DNA of 64,000 nucleotides. Origin: Diospyros lotus. Its lineage: Eukaryota; Streptophyta; Magnoliopsida; Ericales; Ebenaceae. The translations under genes and the position numbers were made by a program. Every line of letters begins with the position of its first letter. The stretch's first letter is position 1. Positions 11,612 to 23,800 of this stretch are shown piece by piece. Location of the stretch: positions 17,320,433 to 17,384,432 of the forward strand of contig NC_068347.1 in the NCBI RefSeq assembly GCF_014633365.1, read 5' to 3'. The notes under the pieces are model-generated. The model saw nothing but the letters and a program-made list of their open reading frames with translations, ran no database searches and was not told the origin of the DNA.

Positions 11612-12737
11612 GTAAGCAATCTTCATAAAACCTCAATTTTTTTATTTTTTTTTTTTTGTAAATTTGAAATTCGAGAAACCCCTCAACCCTGCTTATTCAT
11701 TATTCCTTTGCTCACTTTAGTATGACAAGCGATTCACGAGAGTGGAACACAGGACCTCTTGAGTGAAACGACCTGACACAAGTTTGATCGTTCATGGATA
11801 TGTATTTGATGCAGTTTTCAAGTATAAGAAAGGATCGGATTCTGTGTTGGTTGTGAACAAGGACGACTACGACAACTGCAATACCAAGAAACCGATCATG
11901 AAGATGGAGGATGGAGAATCGACGTTCAAGTTGGATCGATCGGGTCCCTTCTACTTCATCAGCGGCATCAAAGATCACTGTGAAAAGGGCCAGAAGTTGG
12001 TCGTCGTTGTTATGGCCGTCAGGAGCAACAAGCCCAAGACCCATCCGCCTCTGCCTCCTCCGCCCGCCCAATCTCCGACGCCGGTGGTGGCCCCAATATC
12101 CCCTTCTTCTCCCCCAACAACATCGTCTCCATCTCCGTCAGCTACACCTCCGGCGACCCAAGTCCCCGTGTCCTCTCCGGGACCTGCAGCCTCTCTATCT
12201 CCGGCTCCGGCCGTGGTGGGCCCAAGCGTGTCAACCCCGTCTCCGTCACCTGCCTCGATATCTCCGGTGGTGGCCCCATCTCCTTACTCTCTCTCCCCAA
12301 GCTCGTCAACTCCGTCTCCATCTCCAGCGGCTCCGGTGGTGGCCCCATCTCCTTACTCTCTTCCCCCAAGCTCGTCGGCTCCGTCTCCGTCTCCAGCAGC
12401 TATATCTCCGGCGACACAGGGCCCCTCTCCTGCCTCGCTGTCACCGGCAACGTCGCCATCTGCTACGCCCAGTGGATCACCCGCGCCTGCCACCGGATCA
12501 ATGTCACCACCACCGACGACAGGCTTGGGCCCAACGTCCTCATCTCCGCCCGCACCGGCATCCGGAACCCCATCTCCGTCGTCGGCATTGTCTCCGGGAG
12601 CGGGGACGGAGAACGCGAATTCCACTTCACCGCCTAAATCATCGGCGACGGCTCTGACCCCCTCCGGTTTCATGCCATCGTCAGTGACGGCGGCGTTGAG
12701 CGTTCTCATCCTGGGTGTCTTTATGGCCGCACCTTAA
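11443..12737 (+). CDS. Early nodulin-like protein (ENODL, phytocyanin family, chimeric AGP)
   Basis: Two exons (11443-11611 and 11815-12737) give 363 residues. Residues 1-22 are a signal peptide (hydrophobic LSLLLLAGLVGTLQA). Residues 23-126 are a plastocyanin-like domain with GGGDGWV, the N-glycosylation site NDT (53-55), VNKDDYDNCNTK and GPFYFISG. Cys78 and Cys112 would form the usual disulfide. The copper-binding His is replaced by Asn71, as in other ENODLs, so it should not bind copper. Residues of about 127-335 are Pro/Ser/Ala/Thr-rich, probably O-glycosylated as in arabinogalactan proteins. The last 20 or so residues are hydrophobic, as in GPI-anchored proteins. Length and layout fit the long Arabidopsis ENODL1/ENODL2 type. 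It probably acts at the plasma membrane/cell wall; the molecular role of the family is poorly defined. Confidence 0.93.
11815..12737 (+). CDS. ENODL exon 2
   Basis: The acceptor is ...GATGCAG at 11808-11814. Joining T(11611) to TT restores the conserved NDTLFFKYKKGSDSV block. The exon holds the rest of the plastocyanin-like domain, the Pro-rich stalk and the GPI-type tail, and stops at TAA 12735-12737. The intron is 203 bp with a T-rich tract near its 5' end. Open antisense and +1 frames across the stalk are low-complexity shadows. Confidence 0.92.
12263..12400 (+). repeat. 69-bp tandem repeat inside the ENODL stalk
   Basis: The block 'tccggtggtggccccatctc' occurs at 12263 and 12332. Each copy encodes about 23 residues with PVVAPSPYSL followed by PSSS and PSPSPA. 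In-frame repeat expansion is a usual way for hydroxyproline-rich stalks to change length. Confidence 0.8.
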
Positions 12738-15700
12738 AGCAGCAGCACGTATTTACGTCTTCTTTATGGGACTTTTTGTGATTTATTATTTTACCAGTTC
12801 TTACGTTGTTATGTATATGTGATTTTTCTTATATATATATATATATATATATTTGTCATTTCATTTAGGGTTATTTAATTTAAAATAAAACTAAAAACAG
12901 AAATAAAAGTCCTTGATTTTGTGCTCTCTCTCTCTCTCTTAATGTATATATGTATATATAGTTAAATTACTATGGCTTATTACATGATGGATGGTTTTGT
13001 TGGAACACCAATTAATTATATATAGTGGGGGGGGATCCATGAATGTAATAATTATTATTATTATTATATATTGAATTTTTAATTTCTAATAATATATTGA
13101 ATTCTTAATTAATATTAAATTAAATGATAATTTTGAAAAGAAAGAGAGAAGGACTTGTCTTAATTCTTGGCCACAAAATCACAGTCTCAATTCATTTATT
13201 TAGTGGTACAAATTAAGCATAAGCATTAGCAAATTAACCCCACACCTGCCTGCCTGCCTGATCTTCCATACATATCCCTCTCCCTTTGGGCATTTGCTTG
13301 CTGTCACACCCACACCATTATTATTTGCTGCTGCTGCTGCCACGTACTACATCTGCATGTGAATGTGATGATATAAAGTTTTTCAACTTTTTAACATAAA
13401 TTTCTTTATAAAAAAAAAAATGTTATTAACATTCCTTATTATATCTTGAATTATATAATATATATATATATAAAATGATAAAAATATCTTTTATCGATAA
13501 TAATATATATATTATATAATTAAAATCCCTCAGTACTCACCTAGGCGGCTAGGCTGGCTGGGTTGACCGTAAATTTAAATAATTTTTTTAAATTTGTGGC
13601 TGTTCATTCAATGTAAAGAAGGAGATGGGAACCTGGAAACGACCGGACGCCCTCCACGTGGCCTATTTATATCCATATTGCCGCTTCACTATTATTATAT
13701 ATATATATATATCGTATGGGCCCACCAATCCAAGAGGGGTCCTAATCATAGCGACTTCACTCATTTTCCGTGACCCTTTTTTTTCTTTTAAGGACAAAAA
13801 CTATTTTCTAAAGCTTATGGCTTAATGCTATTTATATATCTTAATTTTAAGTCGTACGAAGAACCATAATAGTATTAGATCTGATGAATTATATAAATAT
13901 GAAAAAATCTTGAGAGCTTGAGAAGATGATCGACGAGCTTATCGAATAGGGTAAAAAGATGAATTTACCCCCACGCCTTGCTCTCTCATCTCCTTTCCAA
14001 AGGTCGCTACCCTCGCTGCTGCCCTCGCCTCACCTTACTAACAATTGTTGCATCAATTGTCTGCGAGGAAAGATGGCGATGGCAGAGAAGCGAAGTGAGA
14101 CGATGACGGCAGAAAGGCGAGACGACAGCGACAAGGCAGCAACCATGGGAAAGGAGAAGAGAAAGCAAGGGCGAGGGCGATTTCGTCTTTTTCCCCCTAA
14201 TCTGTAAGCCCCTCTATGACTCTCTTTGGGACTCCATAAATTTTCTTAAAATATTTCTAAATTACGAATGAGGAGATGTTTATTTGTTAAGGTAGTGTTC
14301 GTTAAAATAAATATAATAAAATTGTATCGAGATAAAATTGAAATATTTTTCGAACTAAGATATGGAATTGTTAAGATAAAAGTGTGAAGTATTTTAATAT
14401 TTTTATCAAACTATTTGTTAAATTTTTTAAAATGCATTAGACGATATATGCGTTGTTTGTTTTTTATCTGTAAAGTTCAAGATAAATTTATCTAGATAAT
14501 CTAAGATAAAAAAATCACTTGACTTTATTTTTAAGGATTATCAAATAAATTTAATAAATATAATAAAAAATATTTTTATTTAAAATACTTTTTATATTTA
14601 TTTTTTAATTAACAAATAGTAGGTAAAAGAAACCGTTAAAAGAGTTGAAAAGAAAGGGCTAAAGACACCTGCAAAAGCATATGTCAAAAGGTTAAATGAG
14701 TAATATGTCGATGTCAATCTAGTAAATTACGAGTTCGATCATCTCCTTATGCAAGAGATAAATATTCAATTTATGATTTATCTCTCATAATATAATTAAA
14801 AACATAAATACCTACAACCACACAATGAGATTCATACAAAGAAAAGGATAAAGGCAAGACTTGAGAGAAAGAAATAATGTGTGTGGTAACATGTGGTGAG
14901 GGGGAGAGGGAGGGTGTCGGCAGAGCACAGCAAAGTGACAAATACTACTATTTCAGCATTTCACATTCACACCGCACTTTCCACTCCACTTGGCATCTAT
15001 CTATCTATTCTTTATGACTTTTCTCCTTTTGTTTTTTTTTCATCAAATGAAATTAATTCTCACTCTTATTTTGGTCAATAATAAAAATAAAAATAAAAAA
15101 AAAGCTGGCATATAATGAAAGTTATGAACCCTAACATAATTACTTTTCAACCTGTTATTAAATGCATTCAGTTGTTAGGGTTTTGGAATTTTCACTTTCA
15201 ATCACCCCTCAACTTTTATTAAATTAAAAAATTATTAAAATTAAATAAGAAATTTTAAAAATTATTAAAATTAAGAATGACATTGAATCAAGTTTATATC
15301 ATCAAAACCTTTTTTTTCCATCCATATATTATGCTTAATTGGGTCATGGGTTGGTACCCACCTATCTAATACCTATTACCTAATGATATTATATAAAAAT
15401 TAAAAAAATAATTATTTCCAAAAACCATTTTTTTATTTTTAATAATATTTTTCCTGTAGTATATGAGCTTACTACTAAATTTTAAAAATAAAATAAAGTA
15501 AAGAAACAATTTGATAAATAAATAATCCTGAAGCTTAGGAAAATACAGATAAACAAACATCATTTATGAAGTAAAACTAACCGACCTTTTGAGAATCAAG
15601 AGAGTTATTTTGCCTTATTTTGTATTAAGGCCTCTTTAAATTTGTATTCATTTTTTTTGTTTTCTGAGTTGGTTTTAATTTAAATATTCAAACAGTGGGT

Positions 15701-15960
15701 TCAGTTTTCTAACTGAAAACAGAAACTAAATGAAAAAAAAAAAAATCTAAAAACTCACATTGAAAACAAACATATAAAAACAATATTAACTCATCAACTT
15801 TTAATCACAAAATAACAACTTTACCATTGTTCTACCTACCCATGACATTGACATCGACATCGACATGGAAGACTTAAACCAGTTAAAAGACCTATGAATC
15901 AAGTAATGTATATTTCTACAAAAATAAGAAACCATTACACATAATGTCATTACCTAATTT
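12738..15960. other. Intergenic between ENODL and the DnaJ-type gene
   Basis: The ENODL 3' end is followed by a (TA)n tract (about 12831-12851) and AATAAA-like words near 12880-12905, which may serve polyadenylation. The rest is AT-rich with (TTA)n, (TA)n and G-run simple repeats. A CCACGTGG word followed by a TATTTATA word occurs at about 13655-13670, but the frame after it (13625-13825) has no family resemblance. No gene is supported. Confidence 0.5.
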
Positions 15961-17753
15961 CGGCCAAGGCCATGTTGAAAACTAGAATTTTTCAACGAAT
16001 AGGAAAGAAAATTACTTGTATTACATTCATTTTTCATGAAGCATTTAAGAATACTTGTTCCCCTTCCAGAAATGCCAGCCCCAAACACAGCATAAAAGCA
16101 AGAAAAAGGAAAAGAAACAGCCAAGAACTAAACAAATTGAAGGTGAAAAGTATAACTCGAAGGCTAGTAGTTGCAGGTTACTTCCTATCATCAGAAAAAT
16201 GAAAGAGAATTCCGAACAAAGAGCCAGCAGCCTCTTAAAGATGCAGAAATGAACAATAGCTTCTGAAATAAAGCAAAAAATGTCGGCATGGCAGTGGAGA
16301 AATACCCTAAATGCTTCGAGCATTCAGCTGTAACCATCAGAATAACCACCATCTCCTTCGCCGATTTTTTCTCTGCAGCACAGATCATGTCATACAAACA
16401 AGGTATCATCAGTACCCAAATTCAGGAAAAAAAGCATTGTTAAACTTATTTAATATCTTGAAACTAAAATCCCCTACTTGCAAACGGACAACACCACCAA
16501 TCAAAATCTGGAATAAATGGCGTATGCTGGAAATGGAAACATTGGTTATCCCCAGAATACGAGGCTACTTGCTTTGTAAGGGTCGGAGAAGGGTTGTTTC
16601 ACCGAAAAATACAGTTTGGATTTTAAGCCATGCAAACAACAATTTCAGTTGTGAGAAGGCCTCAGCTTCCTTACACGCTTTACCAAAGTGATCTAAATAT
16701 TTCAATTCTAGTCAAATCTCAACTCCATATATGAGGTTGTGTCCAACACCCAAACCTTCGTGCAATTCAAACCCGGGTGAAATAAGTGCACACTAGACCA
16801 CTTAATTTGTTTAAAACAGGAAATTAACCTGAAAAACCAAGCATTTAATGCTGTTGAACTAGGCTATGCATTCTACCTATCTTATACTAGGAAACTACAA
16901 TCTTGCTCTGGAACATAAGTAACTCTTTAGGTACCCACTCCCACTGACCAAGGTCGTTCGACCTTTGACCCAAACATTAAGCTCCAATGCCAATCGATCT
17001 GGGTATTATTCTCTTCATCCTTGAGCATAAGCTCTCTTGATTGAGTGAAAGATCAAGGTTATTTGAGGGGGGACTCTGAGATGCTTCCCTACTTCGAGTA
17101 TAATTGGGGTCTTATGGTTTGGTGGCAAAGATTGGAGGATTGTTATGGGTATTTTCCTCTATTCAAGAGATTTTAGTCCATGAACAGTTTGAGAGAGAGG
17201 TTAGAGGTATCCAATAATCAGCCCACATGTAAGCAGACTAATCAAAATGGCATCCAGCATTGGGGTGACCCAACCTAACCTGACTTTTTATGAAAATTTA
17301 CTAGGATCTTCTCCTCTGTCAACTATAAATAGGGGGATGGGTAAATGGAAAGGTCAAGAAAGATTCAACCCATCATCATTTCTACCCGAATTCTTTCTCA
17401 GCCACCTCCAAACTCCAAAGTGCTCCAGACTCTTTACCCCTGCTTCTGATAGCTCCATATCGATAACCAAAACTATCCCAGCAATTCTGCCTTCACAAGG
17501 GACATCACGCAACAAATACGTCTAGCACTGTCAGTTAACGGGAATCATTTGGTCCTCAATCACAACAATGATGTGGGTTTACTTTTTCTTGGATGCCAAC
17601 AGAAAACTAAACGGGCAAGGATATAAATTTTCAATTTAGAAAGTGTATACCAAAGTCCCAATAAAGAAAAAAGGTTAAACTTTTCCTGAATACTGTAATT
17701 ACATTTGAAGTTCATAACTCAACCACTGATCATGATAAAGAAGGGACAGATAT
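15961..17753. other. Region downstream of the DnaJ-type gene
   Basis: Because the gene runs on the minus strand, its 3' UTR should lie just below 17754. I saw no clear minus-strand AATAAA close to the stop. Positions 16960-17530 look like an LTR or promoter fragment on the plus strand, with TATAAATAGGGGG at about 17324-17336. Short frames here are not credible genes. Confidence 0.35.
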
Positions 17754-17873
17754 TTAGAGCAAAACCTTGCCATCCTGATTCTCTGGAGATTGCATTACTA
17801 TAGGCGGTGGAACAACACTATTTTCCATGTTCTGAATGTATGGCCGCACCTTCTCTTCCAACATCTCATTCAA
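17754..17873 (-). CDS. DnaJ-type gene exon 11 (stop)
   Basis: Acceptor ATTTACAG. Thirty-nine codons, residues 378-416, [19 protein letters not shown] and on to GKVLL, then TAA (17756-17754). Confidence 0.9.
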   Translation of the reverse strand: MNEMLEEKVRPYIQNMENSVVPPPIVMQSPENQDGKVLL

Positions 17874-20800
17874 CTGTAAATAGAAATCAATTGCAGATTT
17901 TTGCAAAGAAATTTATCAGCATGACAGCTCAAGTAATAAACTATCTTTCTTCAACACATAAAGTAATACCTGCAAAAATCTCCTGTAGTAACTCAAGAAA
18001 GAATATGGAAAATTCAAGCTTGTGTGTTTCAGGGTTCTCATGTGGTCTGCTTAATGGGCGTCCAATAGTAATATACAAACAATTTTTTGCGCCCATAAGA
18101 CCATCAGACGTAATATAATAAGCATCCAATTGCACCTTGGTTGGCTCAAATGCCCTCCTAAGGATTCCATATGGGCAGCAATCAAATCATAGTTTGTTAT
18201 GATCAAACTTTGCCATCAAAATTACTACCTTTTCTTGACGCCACTTTGTTTCCCACTGTGCATCCAAGATCTTATCAGCAATTTCTCTTTGTGCATTAAG
18301 AAGAACTGTCATCTCATACAACTTCTTGGGATCTTTCAGGTCTTCCTCACTCCAAGCTGACGCATTTAGTGGAAGGTTCAACTCCTGCAAATGACCAGTC
18401 ACATTCATAGGATTACCTTGTGAACTGGAAGATGACAAGCCTCAGTTTTTAAATGAATTGTACCCAGTCAGAAACAGATGTAATAGACAAGAGCAGAAAC
18501 AAATGCTGAGGCTTGCAGCAAACAGTCCACAAATTCACACTTCAGTGTAAAACATACATATAAAAGGAGTGAAGCAAAGTCTGTATACATGAATTCAAAA
18601 TGCTACAAGCAATGCTAGAAAGATCTAATGAGATTAGTAGGTGGAGGAAATGATTGAGGAGAGATGGCAGAAAGGGAATGGGCGGATGTTTCACGTCTAA
18701 GAGTGATGCTTATGCTCTGAATCTCTTTCCCACTCTCCTCTAGGTATAGACCCACTAACTAGATAATGGTGGGCACGTACTCCAAAAGCTGTTTGACCAA
18801 AATTTATTGTTAAGTAAGTTTTTAGTATTCATCAACATAAGAAAGCCTTAAAAGGGTGCAAAACTATGTAATTGTGAATCCAAATTCTCTTCAATTAACA
18901 ATGAATACATGCAAGTATAAGTCATCCAAAAATCAATAAAATAATAAAAAAATCATGACAATGACATCCAACAAAATAGTGAAACAAAAATGATTCCCTT
19001 ACATTACTATGTACCCAAATCTCCATGAACTGAAAGGTATAATTCCATCTGGCAAACTATTCCAATGACACACAGGAGAGTTAAAAAATCCTTCTAACCT
19101 TAGTTAATACTTCTTTCATAATACATCAAACCATAAATTTTAAAATGACATTATTTGAAATTTAAGTGTTTGGATAACTATTATACATGAGAATTTCAAA
19201 GTCAATCATTATACATATACGTAAGTACATATATATAATAATTTGTATACATAAATTTATAACACACATATATATACATACATATATTTATACGCACATA
19301 TATTTATGTGTATATATATACATACGTACATATGTAATTTGTATATAATAATTTGTATACATATATGTAGGCCTGACCAAGGTTTGGTTCGAACCGTGAA
19401 CCAAACCGAAGCTGGTTCAAACTGTTAAAAAAAAATTGAATAAATATAAAATATATAATACAATGTACAATAACTGGTACTTTCGAAAATAATTTGGATT
19501 AAGGTAAGGGGATTACAAATTCAAATGGTAAGTGAGCTACATGGGTTTTGATTCCTTTAAACTCCAAAAGGATACGTAGGCAACTTGATTTGTATAAATT
19601 AAGTCCAACCCCCTTTTTTCTTTTTTCTTTTATTTTTATTAAATTGGTTCGAAGCAAAACCAGAACCATTGGGAACTGGAACTGAACCGTCAAAGAACCG
19701 AAACTAGAACCATCTATAGACAATTCCAGAACTGGAACCGTCGATTTTGGAACCATGGTTAGGCCTACATATATGAGCATAATATATAATATACGTGCAT
19801 AAACTTATATACCTATATTTATATGTATGCACGTGTACATATGTATAAATATTGTATGAATACATATACACATGGGTACACACATATTGTATATGTATGT
19901 ATATGTATACGCATGTATAAATATTTTAATAAATATACATAAATAAGCATTTGTTATTAATGAATGAGAATAAATATTTTATAATTAATGTGTAATTAAA
20001 TATTTTAGTTCAAATGACACCCCTTGCAGGTCCTTTGAAATCCTCCCATTATTTAAGTCCAAATCCATGATGGATTGGGACCCAAATCCAAATCCTTTCC
20101 ATACAATGGTTGCCAAAGATTGAATTTTGGATGACCCCATCCAAACACAACCTAGAAGAATACTTGAGGGCAAGCCTTGGTAGCAACAGTAAGGTTGCTT
20201 CTTTGTGATTGGAAGGTCATGGGTTCGAGTTGTGAAAGAAACAACCTCTTTTCAAAAAAACAAAACAAACAAACAAAAACAAGAAATGAAACCAAACGAA
20301 AAACATGGGGAAGTCTGCATACAAATACAACCCTCCCTCGCCCATTGCAAATTTGGAAGCCTTGTCCATATGGCATGTGCTTTTACTACATAAGAAAACT
20401 TGGATAAAACAAACACAATACTTGCAAGACTGTCACTATGTACTCCTACCAATGCATTGCATTTTAATTTACTTGCCACACAACAACAACAAAATGCCTT
20501 AATTTACCAATATATTGTATTTTGGTTTACTAGATGTGAACCCAGTGCATGAGGCATTCTAGTTCACTTGCTGTAAGGGGAAAAAAAGCAAAATAAGAAA
20601 CAGCCAGATAGCCATTTTATAAAGCTGATGACTACATAGTAAAAGGCTTAGGGGCTGTTTAGTTGTGGAAGATGTTTTCTAGTTTTCTAATTTTCTATAA
20701 AACCTCTAGTTTTGATTTTCCATAGAGAATTTTAAAAACACATTCAAATGTTAAAAGTACAGAACTAATTTTCAATCTAGAAAATTGGAACATTATGTTC

Positions 20801-23800
20801 AGAAGAGAGAGAGAGAGAGAGAATTAAGAACCCGGTGAATAAAGATCCTGCATTGCAGGCTCTGGGGAAGATCAATTTTATGCAGCCCTTACCCTTGCTT
20901 AGCAAAGTCTGTGATTGCTTAGCATAGAGGCTGTTTCCTGACTAGAACAAAGTACTAAGTAATAATCGAAATAAAATGAAAACTAATTCAGAAGAGTACT
21001 AAGTAATGATTGAAATAAAATGGAGAGGGAGGGAGGGAGAGAGAGACAGACAGACAGACAGATAGAGGGGTTTTTTCTTTTGGGTATCTTGTGTTAGAGA
21101 AGCGGATAGATATGGTTTGGGGAAAATTTTGTGGAGAACCACATTTTCCAATCTCCAAATTAGCGAGGAAAATTCAAAAATCTCATTTTAGGAGTTTTGC
21201 AAGGTTGGTTCAATTTGGAGAACCACTTTTTCCAAATCTCCATTTTCTGTTTACAAAATTCTTGTATTTGAACAAGTTTTCCAATTTTCCATTTTTTGTA
21301 GAGTAAGTTTCTGGCAAATTGGAGCTGTTCTCCACAACTAAAAGGCCACTTCAGCTCCATGATTCACCAAATGAACTGCATTATCCAACTCCAGATAGAA
21401 GCTGATGACTACATAGTAAAAAAGCTTTATGATTCTCTAAATGAACTGCATTAGCCAACTGCATATAAAAGAAGCCCCCTCCCTCCACACAAGAAATAGG
21501 GGGAAGGAAAGGCAAGCAAAAACGGATGCAGCACATACACTCCAATTTTCTGGTCGAGGTGGAGGATCGAGCTTCATTACTTCTGCCTCCAGTGCCTTCT
21601 TGGCTTTGTAGTAAGGGATGTTCTTCACCACAACTGGATCATCCCTAGCACGAACAGGATCTATAGAGATCAGGGCCTGTCGATGGTAATAGTGTAAGTC
21701 CAGTTTCCTCCAAGTCGGAAGAAAATGTTGATACTTCAAATTTTTTAGATAGTTCAATCATCCAAGGCATGCTTAGTAATTTAAAGTGTGAGAAAGTATC
21801 ATGCACAGCAATAGCCCAACCATGGGTAGAAATTGTATGATAAACAGAATGATGCATAAGTAAGAATAAGTGAAGATTTCATTCCTCCTTTTTCTTTGCT
21901 ACATAAGTAAAACTTATCCCAAAATTTATTAACTGGAATAGAAAATTTCCCAACTGATTAAAGCTATTAAACTGAGTGGATGGAATGCAAATACGGAAGG
22001 CTGAGGTGGAATTCATGAGGGAAAACTTATGGGAACATGAACCATCCCACTCAAAGGAAATGCTCTACAAAATGTTGGAGAGCTTTTGAATCCAGAAGCA
22101 TATAGATTATCATTGGAAATTGACAGAACAGCATTATTAAATAATTCTACAGCAGGATTTAACATTCTCAACTTAATTCTGCACTTAGAAGGAGGGTGCT
22201 GAATCTGAGTTTAGCTGCCTTCCATTAGAAAAAGAGGAAACAGATTGTACTTGTTCTTGCGAGTGAAGCTGAGAAAGCCACACTTAATGATATTATTACA
22301 GAAGCCATTGCTGAATTAAAATAAAGAAACAAAAATCAGAATATCATGCAATCTTGAATTTATAGGATTTTCTTGGGGCAACTAAATATTCTGATTGTTT
22401 TTTCAATTATATTTGAAGACACACACATGTATGAGAAAATATAAAAATAAAATCACAGCAGACAACACGGGAGAAGAACAGAGAGAGAGAGAGAGACATA
22501 GAACATAGAGAGTAATGCATCTCCAAATATTTTGATTCCTAATCATTCTCCGAGGCCTTTCCCCTGTTTAAGAACAACTACAATAAAAATTTAAAGCCCA
22601 TTCCTAAACCTTATGACCATCTAAGATTAAAAAGATAAAGATGCCCAATAGTATTCAAATGATTCATTTATCAATCTTCATATATAAAATATGTTTTATT
22701 CAGTGATAAGGCATGGTATATAAATGCATGCAGACCGGTATAGGCAGTAATTGTTGGGGGAGCACCAATGACCATTATTAACTGTGGTCTCAACATTTTG
22801 AAACAGAAGGATATTTGTCTCAAAATAGAAAATTGTCTTACTTCTTGTAAGTACTCCCACCCAGGTTTTCTCTTGGCAACCACATTCCGGAGTTGATCAT
22901 ACTGCATAGATTCCTGAAGGCAACATAAAATCACAAAAGGTTAACAATTAAAGCAATTACGTTCTGAAAAGATTTGACCATGCAACACATTTGCATATTA
23001 AAATTCTTAAAGAGATTCAAACATTTAAAATTCATTGCTCAAGGAATACAAGTATAGTTCCCTGTTTGTGTTAATACGTTTTTTTAGAAAATCTAAAAAG
23101 GAATCTTTTCCATTGTAATGTAGAATTGTAGTTTAGGGTCTAGGAATACAACTTGACCATGGATGATTGACTTCATGAAATAAGAACACAAGATGCTTTG
23201 ACATTTGAAAAATAATACAAATTGAGAGAGAGAGAGAGAGAGAGTTATTTGGAGGCATATAGTTTGTGCTCACGTACATTGAAAACACTAGGTAAACTTT
23301 TGAGAATTGTTAGATTACAAATAAATAAAATCTTCTATTGTTTAAGACAGATGCGAGTCCTAGACATTGACAAATGTACATAAATAACATGACCCCAAAC
23401 AATGGATAAGTTGAAGAGTCACCAGCAGTCAAATATGAGCCCAATAATGGACCAAAAATTAAAAAACAACATCAGATGCGTGCATATTTATGTAAATGAA
23501 AACAAGAATCCTAGTCAGGCAGACAAGACGAGAAAATGCCCAGAAAAACGAAATTGGAAAAAAGGAAAACCAAATAATTCCATGCTCCAAACACATAAGA
23601 AAATGTATTTTTTTAAGTTTTAGGTCCAGGCAAAAAGTACCCCTTCACCTCATGCAGGAGTGGAGTGTGTCTTTAGGCACCATGCCTTTCAGGGTTGTCT
23701 ATTCTCATCATATTTGGAGATTAGTTGGTTTTGATCTAAGAGCCCTAATTCCTGCAACTGCTCAAGTCACTTTTAATCCTTTTAATATTTTAGGAATTGC

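Noticed and set aside
11763..11814. Treating the long second ENODL frame as a separate gene starting at GTG 11763
   Set aside because: The start would be non-ATG, and splicing from 11611 to 11815 restores the conserved phytocyanin block exactly.
11911..12657. 248-codon plus-strand frame and two antisense frames over the ENODL stalk
   Set aside because: Low-complexity Pro/Arg/Leu shadows of the GC-rich repeat region; the ENODL frame explains the sequence.
13625..13825. Small gene after a G-box and TATA-like word
   Set aside because: Only 66 codons, composed largely of translated AT repeats, with no domain or splice sites.
20216..20235. tRNA gene suggested by the GGTTCGAGT box
   Set aside because: No cloverleaf can be folded around it and the flanks match the Au SINE.
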